Positions 1-10,169 of a stretch of DNA of 37,385 nt are shown here, in pieces (position 1 is the first letter of the stretch; each line of letters opens with the position of its first letter). Both the position numbers and the translations under genes were made by a program. Source of the DNA: Chara braunii (lineage: Eukaryota > Streptophyta > Charophyceae > Charales > Characeae); assembly GCA_003427395.1 (NCBI GenBank), contig BFEA01000249.1:1326571-1363955 (forward strand). Direction: 5' to 3'. Below the pieces are notes generated by a model. That model saw only the letters and a list, made by a program, of their open reading frames with translations, was not told the DNA's origin and did not search any database.

Positions 1-296
1 GATACAAGTTTGGTTGTCACTTACCTGTGAAGCGAGTTGAGCAGACCCACGAAGGAGGAAGAAAGCGGCCATAGCCGCGGAGCTGTATCACGGAGTGACG
101 CAGGGGACAGAGAAGGAGGGACCGAGGAGAGAGATAGAGGAAGGGGTATTGGAGAAGAAGACAGACATAGCCGAGGTGCAAAAAAACAAAACAAAACAAA
201 AAAAAAACAGCAAGGAAGAAGAAGGTGAAGGTAGGGGAAGAAAGAGACAAGGGCGGTGAAAGTGAAGGTGCCGGCAACCATAGCCGAGGTGGAGAG

Positions 297-374
297 TTGA
301 CCGGCGGGTTGACCGGACGTTGGCCGGGAGGTTGACCAAGGAGTTGACCGGCGCCGTTGACCAAGACTTTGACC
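297..374 (+). repeat. Cluster of six TTGACC hexamers (W-box-like)
   Basis: TTGACC occurs at 297, 309, 332, 344, 357 and 369, mostly as GTTGACCGG or GTTGACCAA, spaced 11 to 23 bases apart. TTGAC[C/T] is the core W-box bound by plant WRKY factors. The cluster may be enhancer-like elements in the retroelement leader, or simply a decayed short tandem repeat. A similar piece, cgttgaccaagccgg, recurs near 8310. Confidence 0.6.
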
Positions 375-562
375 AAGCTAGAGTTGGTAATATCTCGCCA
401 AGCCCTTAGCCTACCCCCTCACCCTGTGGATGTGCACTCGCCTGGCGGTACTTGCTGAGTCTGAGTTTGTCTGTCTCTTCTTTCTGCATCGAGTCTCTCC
501 TGTCCTAAGTGATAGTACTCTGTGCATGAAGGATAGGTCTGGATGACGAAACCTTAGTCTGA

Positions 563-824
563 CCTTGTAGGGCTGAGACTGTGGCTGATCCAACTTTCCA
601 GGGGGGCATAACCCTCCCAAGGACCGGTGCTGACCGGCTGGAAACGGTTGGTAGGACTCAATGGGCCTGAACGACAGCTAAGGCTGACACACCAGACAGT
701 CTTTAAGTGTTGAAGGCCTGTTTGAACCACTCCCCTACCGGACCTAGTAAGGCTGAGGATCTGTGTCTGACGATTCGACTGTCCCGGGGGATACGAACCC
801 TCCCAAGGACCGGTACAGACCGGC
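563..824 (+). repeat. Diverged direct duplication, about 180-bp offset
   Basis: Block 563-638 reappears at 743-824. Both start with CCT-GTA/AGTA-GGCTGAG and both end with AACCCTCCCAAGGACCGGT followed by AGACCGGC or TGACCGGC. The core AACCCTCCCAAGGACCGGT is identical. This is a short leader duplication with indels between copies. Confidence 0.75.
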
Positions 825-1132
825 GGGCTGCTCGGTGTGGCACAGTAGGCCGGAACGGCTGAGTTGTGGGCTGAAAGCACAGGCAAGAACCAGGCTGATC
901 ACGTCGTCCTGTCTGCGACGTTAAAGAATTCTTGCGGAGTTAGGGGGATCTCCTTAAATGCCTCCAGATCAGCCTCTGGTTCAGTAGTGACAGCCTTAGA
1001 GAAGGTCTAGAATAGTGACCACAGTTGACAGGGTTCCACCCTGTGGTCCCTAGAGAGTCAGTCAGTGTGTCAGTGTCCGGGTAGGTCTAAGTGGTGAGAA
1101 GTGGGACTCCTTGTCGTGCACCTGACACCACC

Positions 1133-3178
1133 ATGGATGACTATCCGATGTATGGGTTACTTGTTGGGTTCTCCTTGTGGGGGACCCTCTGGCGTCTCCT
1201 CTTCCCCCTAGGGTTCTGGCCCACGCTCACGTGTAGAGTAGGCACCCGGGGCAGCACCTCCACTGCGCCTTACACAAAGGAAGAGGAGGAGAAGATGGCC
1301 GCCATTCTGAGGGGAAGGAAAGAGAAGAAAGAGGCTAAGAAAAAGGCCCTACAGGAGGAGCAGGCGGCAAAGTTGAAAAAGATAGAGGAGGAGATGGCCA
1401 GAGAGAAGGAGAGGTTGAAGAAAGAAGAAGAAGCGAAGTTGAAGGTGGAAGAAGAAGAGGAGGAAGATGATCAGCCACTGGAAAGGAGAAGAGAGCAGCG
1501 AGGGAAGTACAATGGCAGCAAGAGTGAGGAGATGGAGAAGAGGATCTCAGAATGGGTCGCCAACTTGTCCTTGGGGGAAGAAGAAAAGGTAGCCATGTAC
1601 ATCCCCAAGGATGAGCAGGAAGCCGCTATGCAGGAATGGGATGCAGAAAGAGATGCTTTGAAGCGGCAGACGATGGAAGATGAGAAGAGGATGGAGTGGT
1701 AGTTAAGGATGATGAGGGAGAAGAAGAAGACTGTGGACACGGCAAGTGATGCGGTCAAGGAGTTAGAGGAGGTGCAGAAACCTAGTCTACAGTTGACTCC
1801 TCAGGTGGACCTCGAACGGAAGGTAGAGATCATTGCCCAGAGTGTCGAGCGCTTGGCTCGAGTGCAGGAAGAACAGTATGAGTTTAGTAGAAGTCAGGAT
1901 ATGGCCGTGCGTTCGATGCGGATGGGATTTCGGGAGTTTGCTTGCGAGCTGGTAGGCGCAGTAGGAGCCGAGGTGAATCATCACCTCGAGAAGACTGAAC
2001 GCTTCTACGTCGGCGCCATTGAAGGCCTCAAGGCGGCAGCTCCCAAGGAGGAAGAGGCACGTCCTCGCCGGGAGCCAGTCAAAGTCAAGTTCCCCGATTC
2101 CTACAGTGGAAAGAGGGAAGAGAACTTTGACGATTGGGAGGCCAACGTGAAGACCTATGTGCATTTGCAACAGGTCTCCCCAGATCAGCACGTGTTAATT
2201 GCCATTCATGCACTTAGAGATGAGGCCGCCAGTTTCGCAAGGTCACTAGTCCGCACTGCCAACTACAACAATGATGCAGTGGCCTACTCACTGTTCACTC
2301 CCCTCGTTGATTTCATGAAATTGCTGCGCGAGCGATTTGCTGATGTTGCTCGCAGTGTTAAGGCCTCAGATAAGCTCCAAACCATCCACGCTTGTAAATG
2401 GAAGAGTGCCAGGGCACTCAAGGGCACGATGGATGAATTAGTGGCTGTCCTTGACCATGGGGTCACAAAGGCCCAATTGGTTGGCCTCTTCTATCGGGCT
2501 ATGCCCGAAGCCTTTCGAGGGTAGTTCTTCACGAAGAGCGAAGACCCTGCCACCACTTATGATTCCCTTAACCGTGAAGTGGTGGCCTTTGAGGCGAAGT
2601 CGGTGTCACTTTCTATCTTCTGGTACAAAGACCTCGACAAAGGGAAGCAATGGAAAGGCCGCACTATCTTAAGGCAAGTTAAGACTAAGGATAGTCTTGT
2701 CCTTACTCTAGATGAAGGTAGTGTCGACGAGATCCCCTACGGCCAAATTGAGTGGGAGTTAGAGGATGAGGATAGCGGTGCGAGTCAGGGGAGAACTTAC
2801 GTTGCTGTCGCGGCTGGAGGGAGGCCGCAAGGAGGAGGACGAGGTCAGGGCCAAGGGGGCCGGGCCTCAGGGAGCCGGTTTCAGGGCGATCAGGGGGTTG
2901 GCGGCAGAGGAGGAAACCGCCAAGCGGGAGGAAGGGGTCAAGGTCCCCCGCAAAACCATCCTAGGAATAGGTCTCCCTATAGGGTAGGTGGATGGCACCC
3001 AGGGGTACTGCAAGGTAGGCCTTGGGAATCGTTGGGTCTGGACCAAGCTTTATGGCAACAACGGTTGGACCGGGGCCAGTGCATTTATTGCGGTGACCCG
3101 GGCCATATCATTAAATACTGTCTTAAGTATAGAGAGACCCGGACGGCTGCTCAAGGGCCAAAAGGCAGCCGCCGGTAG
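1133..3178 (+). pseudogene. Gypsy gag polyprotein, broken by two in-frame TAG stops
   Basis: This is the structural protein of the retroelement particle. The start ATG at 1133 sits in a strong context (CACCATGG). One frame runs to 3178, interrupted by TAG at 1700-1702 and 2522-2524; reading resumes in the same frame after each. The order is: a hydrophobic N-terminal segment (about residues 6-30, with YGLLVGFSLWG); a Lys/Glu-rich coiled coil (about residues 40-125); a gag core with weak similarity to retrotransposon gag domains (about 2070-2520); a Gly/Arg/Gln-rich linker (about 2810-2960); and a CCHC zinc knuckle CIYCGDPGHIIKYC at 3080-3121. The knuckle would bind the element's RNA. Both stops are one base from CAG or TGG codons. 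A membrane-like gag N-terminus is unusual. The pol region follows in another frame. Confidence 0.88.
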
Positions 3179-4015
3179 GGGTAGCAACTGCCCCTACCAT
3201 TAGGCCATGTGGGGAACATAGCGCTAGCCGGCAAGAGACTCCCACACCACATGTGCCTATGGCAGAGGTTGCAGGCCGGTGTCTAGATCGCTGTCCAGAG
3301 ACTGCTTGTGTTAGAGTCTCTCTAGACACCTCCCTCACAGGCGTGGCTGAAGAATTGAAGGAGAGGATGCCCGCCTGGGCCAAGATGAAGAAGGAGAATA
3401 AAGGGCAGCTTATATTAGTAGACACAGAGATCTTTAGGAGTAGAGTAGGGGCCCCTAGTAGATTCAGGGGCCACCCGCAGCTATATCAGTAAGAAAGCGC
3501 TGCAGAAGTTGAAGCTGGGACTTAAAGTCCAGAAATTAGCAGACCCCATAGTTAGTATCCTCGCTGACAACCGTACAACGGTTGTAGAGGATTATGTAGA
3601 TGGAGTCCAAGCGTATTTCCGCCTAGAGAAAGATGGGAAAGTGGAGAAGGTCCTCCACTCCCTGACTCTCCTTGTAGAAGACAGCCTCCCATTCGATATC
3701 GTTATGGGAATGGATTGGGGAGAGGCAGCCGGGGCCACGCTCCATTTGAAAGAGCACGAGTGTAAGCTCCCTAGTCCTTCAGGCGAGGCTAAGACTGCCC
3801 GCCTGTTCCATGTGTCAGGAGTAGAGAATTCCCTGGCACATTGCTGCCTTAGTGCACCTGCATTCGCGAGATTCGTGAAGAAGGAGCACCTAGAAGAACA
3901 GGTATTTGTAGCCTATGTTAGGCCAGTAGCTGAGCCTAAGGAAGAGAAGCCTATAGACCCTGCTATTGCCAAACTGCTGGAGGAGTTTAAAGATCTAGCT
4001 AAGCCGCCGACATGA
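3179..4015 (+). pseudogene. Gypsy pol: aspartic protease region, frameshifted
   Basis: The retropepsin would cleave the Gag-Pol polyprotein. The part before the active site reads in frame 1 (3181-3492, including KGQLILVD); the rest reads in frame 2 (about 3455-4015). The shift falls in the run GGGGCCCC at 3449-3454 and looks like one extra C. The catalytic motif VDSGATRSYIS is present, with the Asp codon at 3461-3463. Further on, DIVMGMDW at about 3700 matches the second half of gypsy retropepsins (ILG-x-D-W-like). TGA at 4013-4015 interrupts the linker to RT; the same frame continues beyond it. The gag-to-pol frame change near 3180-3250 could be natural -1 recoding or decay. I see no canonical slippery heptamer. 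Confidence 0.85.
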
Positions 4016-4783
4016 GTAGTAGCGCGGCCCATCCAGCATCGCATTGAGATAGAGCCTGGCAGTAGAACTCCTAAGGGTGCGGTGTACAGGATGTCCCCGC
4101 GAGAGTTGGAAGAGCTACGGAAGCAGTTGGACGAGCTTCTCGAAAAGGGTTGGATTAGGCCCAGCTCGTCACCATTTGGAGCACCTGTTCTCTTTGTCCC
4201 CAAGAAAGAGGGAGAGTTGAGGATGTGTATAGACTATAGGGGTCTGAATGCTGTTACAATGAAGAATGTTGAGCCACTGCCTAGGATAAACAACCTCTTG
4301 GATCGAGTGCAGGGGGCAAAGTACTTCTCCAAGATAGATTTAAAGTCTGGATATCATCAGCTAGAGGTACATCCTGATGATCAGTATAAGACAACCTTCC
4401 GGACTAGATATGGGCACTACGAGTTCATAGTGATGCCCTTTGGACTAACCAATGCGCCAGCGACGTTCCAGCGCTGTATGAACGATTTGTTTAGGCCATG
4501 GTTAGATAGATTTGTTGTTGTCTACTTAGATGATATCTTAGTGTTTAGCAAGACCCTCCAAGAACATCAGGGTCATCTCAGGTAGGTCTTGGAGAAGTTG
4601 AGGGAAGCTAACTTCAAGATCAATGCAAAGAAGTGCGATTGGGCGAAGACCCAAGTTTTATATTTAGGCCACGTCTTAGACGGAGATGGCGTTAAGCCAG
4701 AAGATTGCAAAATTGCAGCGATTAGAGATTGGCCCGCGCCCTCGTACGCTAACAGAGTTGCGGTCGTTCTTGGGCTTAGCTAA
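4016..4783 (+). pseudogene. Gypsy pol: reverse transcriptase domain
   Basis: This is the RNA-dependent DNA polymerase that copies element RNA. Frame 2 carries the RT blocks in order: a proline/arginine-rich entry ([10 protein letters not shown]), [32 protein letters not shown] (first catalytic Asp), [14 protein letters not shown], and the catalytic YLDD box at 4523-4534 followed by ILVFSKT. TAG at 4583-4585 interrupts the frame, which then continues with the thumb/connection motif YLGHVLDGDGVKP. A single extra C in the CCC run at about 4731-4733 shifts the frame after RDWP. The remainder, LTELRSFLGLANYYRKFV, is then read in frame 3. All RT catalytic residues survive; only stops and shifts inactivate it. 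Confidence 0.93.
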
Positions 4784-5420
4784 CTACTATAGGAAGTTCG
4801 TGAGGAACTTCTCCACTATCGCTGCGCCCCTTCGCAGACTGCTCAGGAAGGAGACCATCTGGAAGTGGGACAAGGACTGCACGTCTGCTATGAAGAAGTT
4901 AAAGCAGGCACTAATAGAGTATCCAGTCCTAAAGGTAGCCGACCCGTCCTTACCCTTTGTCGTTAATACAAACGCTAGTCAGTATGGCATAGGCCCTGTG
5001 TAGCAGCAAGACGATGGCAATGGTTATAGGCCCGTAGAGTTCATGTCTGCCAAGATGCCTTCAGAGAAGGTTGCGACATCTACCTACGAGAGGGAACTCT
5101 ACGCTCTCAGGCGAGCATTAGAACATTGGAAGCACTACTTGCTTGGGAGGCACTTCAAAGTCTATTCCGACCACGAAACGTTAAGATGGTTGAAGATGCA
5201 GGCCAAGATGACACCTAAGCTTACTAGGTGGGCCGCAGAAATAGACCAGTATGATTTCGAGCTCAAGCCAGTCAAAGGGAAGTATAATGTAGTTGCGGAT
5301 GCTCTGAGTAGGAGAGCTGACTACTTTGGAGCAATAGTTCACTATCAGGATATAGGGAGAGACCAGCAGGAGAAAGTGAAGCAAGCGTATGTGCAGGACC
5401 CATCTATAGTGACCTCCTAA
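4734..5420 (+). pseudogene. Gypsy pol: connection and RNase H domain
   Basis: RNase H removes the RNA strand during reverse transcription. Frame 3 is open from the shift at about 4733, interrupted by TAG at 5001-5003, then runs to TAA at 5418-5420. The first catalytic Asp, expected in a T-D-A-S-x-Y-G-I-G motif, is Asn here: the codon at 4971-4973 is AAC in NTNASQYGIG. The second acid is present in TYERELYAL and the third in YSDHETL. The domain ends with ADALSRR, typical of the gypsy RNase H to integrase junction. A one-base loss near 5401 then moves the frame into integrase. Confidence 0.9.
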
Positions 5421-5857
5421 AAAGAGTTAGAGAGGCCCCAGAGATAGAACCAGATTACCGCACTACAGATGGATTGGTGTTTGAGAAGACTAATGTGTTT
5501 GACCGTCTGTGCGTCCCCAACAGCAAAGAGATTCGCAGTCTGATTTTAGCCGAAAAGACATTAGCCAACCTGATGCGTGCGTATACTTGGCCAGCGATGA
5601 AGAATGACTGCGTAGAGTATGTCCGCAGATGTAAAGTATGCCAGAGAAATAAGTCTACTACGCGCGCGCCCCTAGGTCTTCTCAGGCCTTTGCCTATTCC
5701 GGACCAACCGGGAGACTCAGTGTCCATAGACTTCATGGACACTCAAGTCAAAAGCAGACATGGTAAGAGCCAAGTCATGGTCATAGTTGACCGTTTTAGT
5801 AAATATGCTGTCATAGTAGGCCGTAGCTGTAAACTGTCCGAAGGGTCAAAGTCGTAG
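5402..5857 (+). pseudogene. Gypsy pol: integrase, 5' part only, with deleted zinc finger half
   Basis: Integrase would insert the element DNA into the host genome. Frame 2 begins IYSDLLKRVREAPE and reaches YTWPAMKNDCVEYVRR, then CKVC at 5630-5641 (the Cys pair of the HHCC finger). The His pair normally found before KTLANLM is absent: IRSLILAEKTLANLM looks like an in-frame deletion of about 10-15 residues. The core begins with SIDFMD (first catalytic Asp at 5729-5731) and MVIVDRFSKYA. After about 5815 the expected core sequence is lost, and the frame ends at 5857 in unrelated DNA. The second Asp and the Glu of the DDE triad are missing. Confidence 0.9.
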
Positions 5858-5939
5858 CTGCTACTTACCTGAAAGGGCAGAGTCGTAGCTGCTACAGTAC
5901 CGAAAGGCCAGGTAGAGGTTTCTAGAAGTGGCCTTTCGG
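5851..5939. repeat. Short direct repeat plus hairpin at the element break
   Basis: GTCGTAGCTGCTAC occurs at 5851-5864 and again at 5882-5895. Directly after comes a perfect 11-bp inverted repeat, CCGAAAGGCCA at 5900-5910 and its complement at 5929-5939, with an 18-base loop. It lies 35-125 bases after integrase homology ends, so it may mark a deletion or insertion junction. Confidence 0.7.
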
Positions 5940-6920
5940 AAGTCAGCCCACTGTAAGTCTAGGCAAGTGGGCAAGTGGTGGAAGTCCACCACACAGAGTC
6001 AACAGTCCCAGTCCAGCTAGTCCAGTCCAGTCAAGCAAGTACCGCCTGGGACTGTGTACACCATGGGCCAGGGAAACAGGGCGGACCAACGAGTCACGGA
6101 AGTATAAATCAAGAGGCTGCGCACAACCATTCATTCATTCCTGCAGAAGACATGCGGAAGCGCTGCCTCAGCGACTTGTGCGAGGAGGTCTGCAGTTGGC
6201 CCGAAGTAGAAGTGGGCGAGAGTGATGCATGGTAGCCATAGTGATAGGATAGAGGTAGCCAGCGCTGCCATAGCTGCAGCTTAGGACGAAGTGTGTGAAT
6301 GTTGTGTGAGTGTGCGGAGTGTCGCGTGTGGGATATCCAGGGTGGTCCAGTGTGTGTGAACAGCGCTGAGTCGCCATAGCCAGAGGAAGCGAACACTTAC
6401 CTGGAAGCCATATCTCTGAGTATTGTGTGGGTGCATGTCGCCAGTTTGTTGTGCTGCTGTTCACGTGCATGAAAAGTGTGAATAAGTCGAGTCTGATTGC
6501 ACAAGAGACCAAACCGACACACGGCGCAATATATCCTGATAAGCAGCCTCGATTGCCCCCTCGGTGAGGAAATCAGCTGCTCATCTGTTATGGAAATGGA
6601 ATACCCCCTCCAAAACCCTTATCATCTACTAATAAGGAGGAGGGGAATTCGGATCGGGGATGTATAGAATCTAGTAAAACGTCAGCGCAGCACATGGCCA
6701 GATGTCAATGAATCCAGATAGGCAATAATACTTATTTGTACTGCTACTTGCTGCCGTGACAAATCTTTGTTTATTGCAAGCTCGCCAGATCCCCAGCGAT
6801 CATCATCGAAATCAGAAACCAGAATTGACGAGCAGAATCATTACAAATTGCCCACAACTGCCTCCCCCCACGATTCTCAGGGTCCGTGAGCACGTTTTAA
6901 ACGGGGAGATCAAAGCACTA
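5940..6920. other. Non-coding stretch, no gene recognised
   Basis: Only short open frames occur, none convincing. Visible items are TG-rich DNA (6290-6360), a minus-strand CAG|GTAAGT site at 6395-6402, a CCATAGCC motif at 6374, and an imperfect inverted repeat at about 6604-6644 (CCCCTCC...CCTTAT / ATAAGG...GGAGGGG). This might be part of an LTR or flanking host DNA. Confidence 0.4.
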
Positions 6921-7104
6921 CCTATCCTACCCCTTCCCGCCACGAACGCTCCCCCCGCAATCCCGCGCCCTCTTCCTGTTCAACGCATATCCCAATCGCC
7001 CAACCCTCTCGCCCCTGACCCCGATCGTTCCCCACAGCATACGGAAAAGAAAGCAGGATGGAAGAAGAAGGCTGGGAAGATGAAAGCAAGCGGATCACAC
7101 TTAC

Positions 7105-8031
7105 TTCCCTACAAGTGTCCTCCCTCTGTTTGGTGTCATTGTCGGTTTCATTAATGCATGCTGCGTAATTGACATTGTTATTATTGTCGTTTTCATCGCA
7201 AGGACTGTCATCATTCATAACCACATCGTCAGCAGCGAGGCGACCGCAATATCGTCATCGTCATCCTCGTAAAGACACTCATCGATCTCGGCACACAGAC
7301 CCCGCCCCTCCTCAAGGCCCCTGCCACCGCGACTTGTGAGCGCACCCAAGCATAGTCGATCCACACATTCCACACAGAAGGGCGGCCCCTCTTCCTGCCC
7401 CCACTCCTCGTCAGCCTGCTCAAGCAGCCCCCATTGCTGAACACAGCTCAAAAGTATTCGATGACCTCGCTGCTGCAGATAGTGATGTTATCGTCGTGGA
7501 TGTCATTATTGGCAATACAACCGTTGATGATGTAATTGTAGTCGATGTCAATTTTGTTCTTGCCGTTGTTGGTGAAATTAGTGTTGTTGATGATGTTGTG
7601 AAAGATGTTGGAGCTGTTGATGTTGTCTGTATTTCAGTGCTTGGCAGACCACTCACATGTCTTCTCGCCAGAAGGTCAGAAATCTTATCTTTAATTTGCT
7701 ACACCATTTCAACGCAGTCGTAGAAAACGGCAATCGGCCGCGCTCTATCACCCGCGTCCTGCTGTCGAGAAGCGATCAGTTCATAAAGTTCATCATCCAA
7801 CCCATCGTAAATCTCCTCTCCCTCCAGTAGAACATCGTATGGCAGATCCCCGTTTGCTTGGCACAGCGCCACATGCATCTCCTCCAATTGCAGTTTGTAA
7901 GTTATCGCGATGGACTGCGCAAACACTTCCTCCTCAGCGTGCAGGTCCAGCGGGGTTCCCCGCAGCCCCCCTTGAAGCGAAGTCTCCATGCCCCCCTCCA
8001 TCATTGCTGATAATGTCAAAGCCGCCACCAC
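7105..8031 (-). pseudogene. Acidic, Ser/Thr-rich minus-strand ORF, broken (unrecognised)
   Basis: Reading leftwards from ATG at 8031-8029, a frame of about 110 residues contains an acidic helical stretch (AEEEVFAQSIAITYKLQLEE, then EGEEIYDGLDDELYELIASRQ). It meets TAG at 7701-7699 and continues in the same frame to 7420 as a Thr/Ser-rich tail. Another frame (7451-7215) carries EEGPPFCVECVDRL and a run of five Asp. The original frame reopens at 7224 with a Cys- and Asn-rich stretch ending at a consensus donor (GAA|GTAAGT; intron would start at 7104). The composition is protein-like and unlike its surroundings. The LQLEE helix plus Cys pairs faintly recall plant RBR ubiquitin ligases, but I do not claim that. 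It could be a decayed host gene exon. Confidence 0.4.
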
Positions 8032-8073
8032 TAAACGTCGCTGATAATGTCAAAGACGCCACCGCTAAACGTC
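8006..8073. repeat. 34-bp tandem duplication
   Basis: GCTGATAATGTCAAAG begins units at 8006 and 8040. The two 34-bp units differ at about two positions (AAAGCCGCCACCACT versus AAAGACGCCACCGCT). The presumed ATG of the minus-strand ORF lies in the left copy. Confidence 0.85.
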
Positions 8074-8099
8074 GACGTGTCAAAAAGTTCTACGGCTGG

Positions 8100-8366
8100 T
8101 GCTACCCCTGTCCGCGCGTTGTGGGACACGTGCGTCACCAACAGCAGACGCCACGTGGCAAGACACCACGCACGTCTACTGGGGGCGCGCACAGGCCCAG
8201 CACCAGAGGAATCCCTCCCGGGCGCTAGTCGAGCCAGCGGCCCCGGCCTTGCCGGACCGGCAGCGACGAGGCGCTAGCACTAGCGCAACTTCGGTCAAAT
8301 GTCTCGTCCGTTGACCAAGCCGGAGATTGGCTCCGGGATTGACGACAAGGAAATACCGTGAAGGGC
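8100..8366. other. GC-rich non-coding stretch
   Basis: GC-rich DNA with several short overlapping open frames, none convincing. A CGTTGACCAAGCCGG piece near 8310 resembles the TTGACC cluster at 297-374. Confidence 0.3.
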
Positions 8367-8519
8367 GAGTAGTTGTCTATTCTTGCTGCAAGCATCTGTT
8401 TCAGACTAGTTAAAAGTAGGAGTAGAATTGTTTGCAGGGAGAGTAGTCTATTCTCGCTACAAGCATCTGTTTCAGACTAGTCAAAAGTAGGAGTAGAATT
8501 GTTTGCAGGGGTCTGAAAC
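8367..8519. repeat. About 72-bp tandem duplication with inverted end
   Basis: Unit 8367-8440 (74 bp) is followed directly by 8441-8510 (70 bp). Both contain CAAGCATCTGTTTCAGACTA and AAAAGTAGGAGTAGAATTGT. The flanking GTCTGAAAC at 8511-8519 is the exact complement of the internal GTTTCAGAC, so a foldback with either unit is possible. Confidence 0.88.
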
Positions 8520-8841
8520 TATCTGCTGTTACCGCTTGACTGCTTTCTGATAAATCTGGACCGTATATTTGAGTTTTATTTATTAAGCGGTTGGGTGCCA
8601 CGCTGCGGTAGGTCCCAGCGAGGACACTAGTTCAGATTGCATGCCACGTGTAGCCCTGGGGTGAAGATGACATTGAGGTTGAGACACATAGACTAGGATG
8701 CGGGGAGGATTGCCAGAGGACAAACACTTTGTTGGCCGGCCACTTGCTTGGTGTCAAAGATCAGGCGAGGAAAGGAGACAGCGGAGAGCTGCTAAGGGGA
8801 GTTGGGTCTCGTAGAAGGTGCAGGTGGCAGGAGCCAACACA

Positions 8842-10130
8842 ATGATGGCACTAGCAGCTGTAGCGGCAGCGCACGTTAGAGCCAAGGCTGAGGCAGCAAA
8901 GGCTACCGTTTCTGCAATGTCCCAGGTCTCTTCCCAGGCCTCTTCGATAAGTGTTAGTCAGGGCATATCAGGGCCTTGCACTAGTCAGTCTGTTAGCGTG
9001 CAGGACCACCAGCAACAACCCTTGTCAGTGGAGGACGTTAAGATTAGAGAAACGATGCCCTTCACACAGAGTTACAACGCCTGATACAAGGGGTAGAGGA
9101 TATACGAGATAGAGCTAGGAGAAGAAAGCCTAGACTAGAGGCGAGGGAGGTGGAACTAAACAGGTTAGAAGCTTTTGGATGTGGAAGCCCCTAATGAGCG
9201 GACACGTCGGTCCAATCAGTGTGGCCAAAATACAGGTCGTGTCTGAGGAAATGCTGGCCACATTGAAAGCCGGTCAGAATTCAATTATGGCTGCGGAGAG
9301 AGTCCCCAAGTCTACGGTGAGGCCTGCGCATCCTGTTGTAGTTCCCCCAGCGGTGGCCGGTGAGTCTGTGTCGTTGCTGCCTATGAGCGGTCTCTTAGTA
9401 CCTTAGTACGACATATTTCCAGCAGGCAGTTCATCAGTAGATAGTGGTGGCAGACTCCAGGATCCGCTTCATCTGTCCCCATATCAACTGCTGCAACTAC
9501 AGTGCGGCAGTCGGACCAGCGGCTTGTGCAGCAGGTTACGCAACCTGTTCCGCCGGTTCAGTCACCGGTGCAGCATGCACAAGTGGTTGGTCCACAGCTC
9601 GAGACACACGTCTAGAGAAGGGAGAAAATGTTGTTGCAGCAAGATAGTTGGATGGGTAGGCACGGGACGATGGACATAACCGTGTTCTTGATTCTTGGGC
9701 TAGGGCCAGGTCTCTTGATCAGTTTTTGTTGTCAGGGAAAGAGATGAGGCAAGAATGCTTGCAACTCATAAGTTCTACGACGTTTCAGGGGAAACTAGTT
9801 GTGTTGCTGGGGTCTCTTTGCGGCAACCCTGTTCGTTTCACTACTCACATCAGATACCAACTTACTGGAGTAGGAAGTGATTCCGATCAGGCTACAGACA
9901 ATTCTTCTTCTTCTAAAAGGCTTGGACTACGAGGCCGAGCTAAGTAACGTGTGTGAGGGCTTGGATGATAGGAGGACGAAGAAGCTTACCCGGGATCGAC
10001 GGAAGGACAATCTTGGGGTACAGACAGAGTGGGTAGGCGGCCATAAAACCAAAGGGAGGAGTGGTGGTCGTTTGTTGATAGGACTGGTATACGAAAGGGC
10101 GACCAGTCCAGGAGTCAAGGGAAAGGTTGT
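8842..10130 (+). pseudogene. Fragmented gag-like ORF (tentative)
   Basis: Several plus-strand frames chain together across indels. Frame 1 (8842-9084) is Ala/Ser/Gln-rich. Frame 3 (9069-about 9175) is a charged coiled coil containing LIQGVEDIRDRARRRK. Frame 2 (9179-9406) follows, and frame 3 (9660-9947) contains SWARARSLDQFLLSGKEM. Frame 1 (about 9877-10130) contains a Lys/Arg-rich stretch and CCAC. A coiled coil followed by a basic, Cys-containing tail would fit a retroelement gag, but no CCHC knuckle, protease or RT is seen. It could instead be a decayed host gene. Confidence 0.35.
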
Positions 10131-10169
10131 TACATGCTGCGCCTGCAACAGGTTGCACGGGCCATTTTC

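Larger units (their letters stand above)
1..1090 (+). other. Non-coding leader / possible LTR remnant of the gypsy element
   Basis: No credible coding frame precedes the gag ATG at 1133. The first 240 bases are purine-rich with A-rich runs near 180-210. Next come six TTGACC hexamers (297-374) and a diverged duplicated block (563-638 and 743-824). A position just upstream of gag is where LTR, primer-binding site and untranslated leader should lie. I could not identify TG...CA LTR ends or a clear tRNA-complementary primer-binding site. Confidence 0.45.
1..5857 (+). mobile_element. Decayed Ty3/gypsy LTR retrotransposon, 3' truncated
   Basis: Gag, protease, reverse transcriptase, RNase H and integrase follow one another on the plus strand, the order of Ty3/gypsy (Metaviridae-type) elements, in which integrase comes last. 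Homology stops inside the integrase core near 5815, so the 3' end of pol and any 3' LTR are missing here. The left boundary is not visible: 1-1090 may be LTR plus leader, but I found no matching copy downstream. In-frame stops lie at 1700, 2522, 4013, 4583 and 5001, and frameshifts near 3180-3250, 3452, 4733 and 5401. The copy cannot encode its own proteins. The family is certain from the domains; the Chara-type subfamily is from memory. Confidence 0.93.

Noticed and set aside
3155-3175. Canonical -1 slippery heptamer between gag and pol
   Set aside because: The only candidate run (CCAAAAG) does not fit X-XXY-YYZ, so simple frameshift decay is preferred.
1-6540. Paired LTRs flanking the gypsy element
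   Set aside because: Comparing 1-1090 with 5858-6540 by eye gave only short shared words (ACTTACCTG, CCATAGCC), not an LTR pair.
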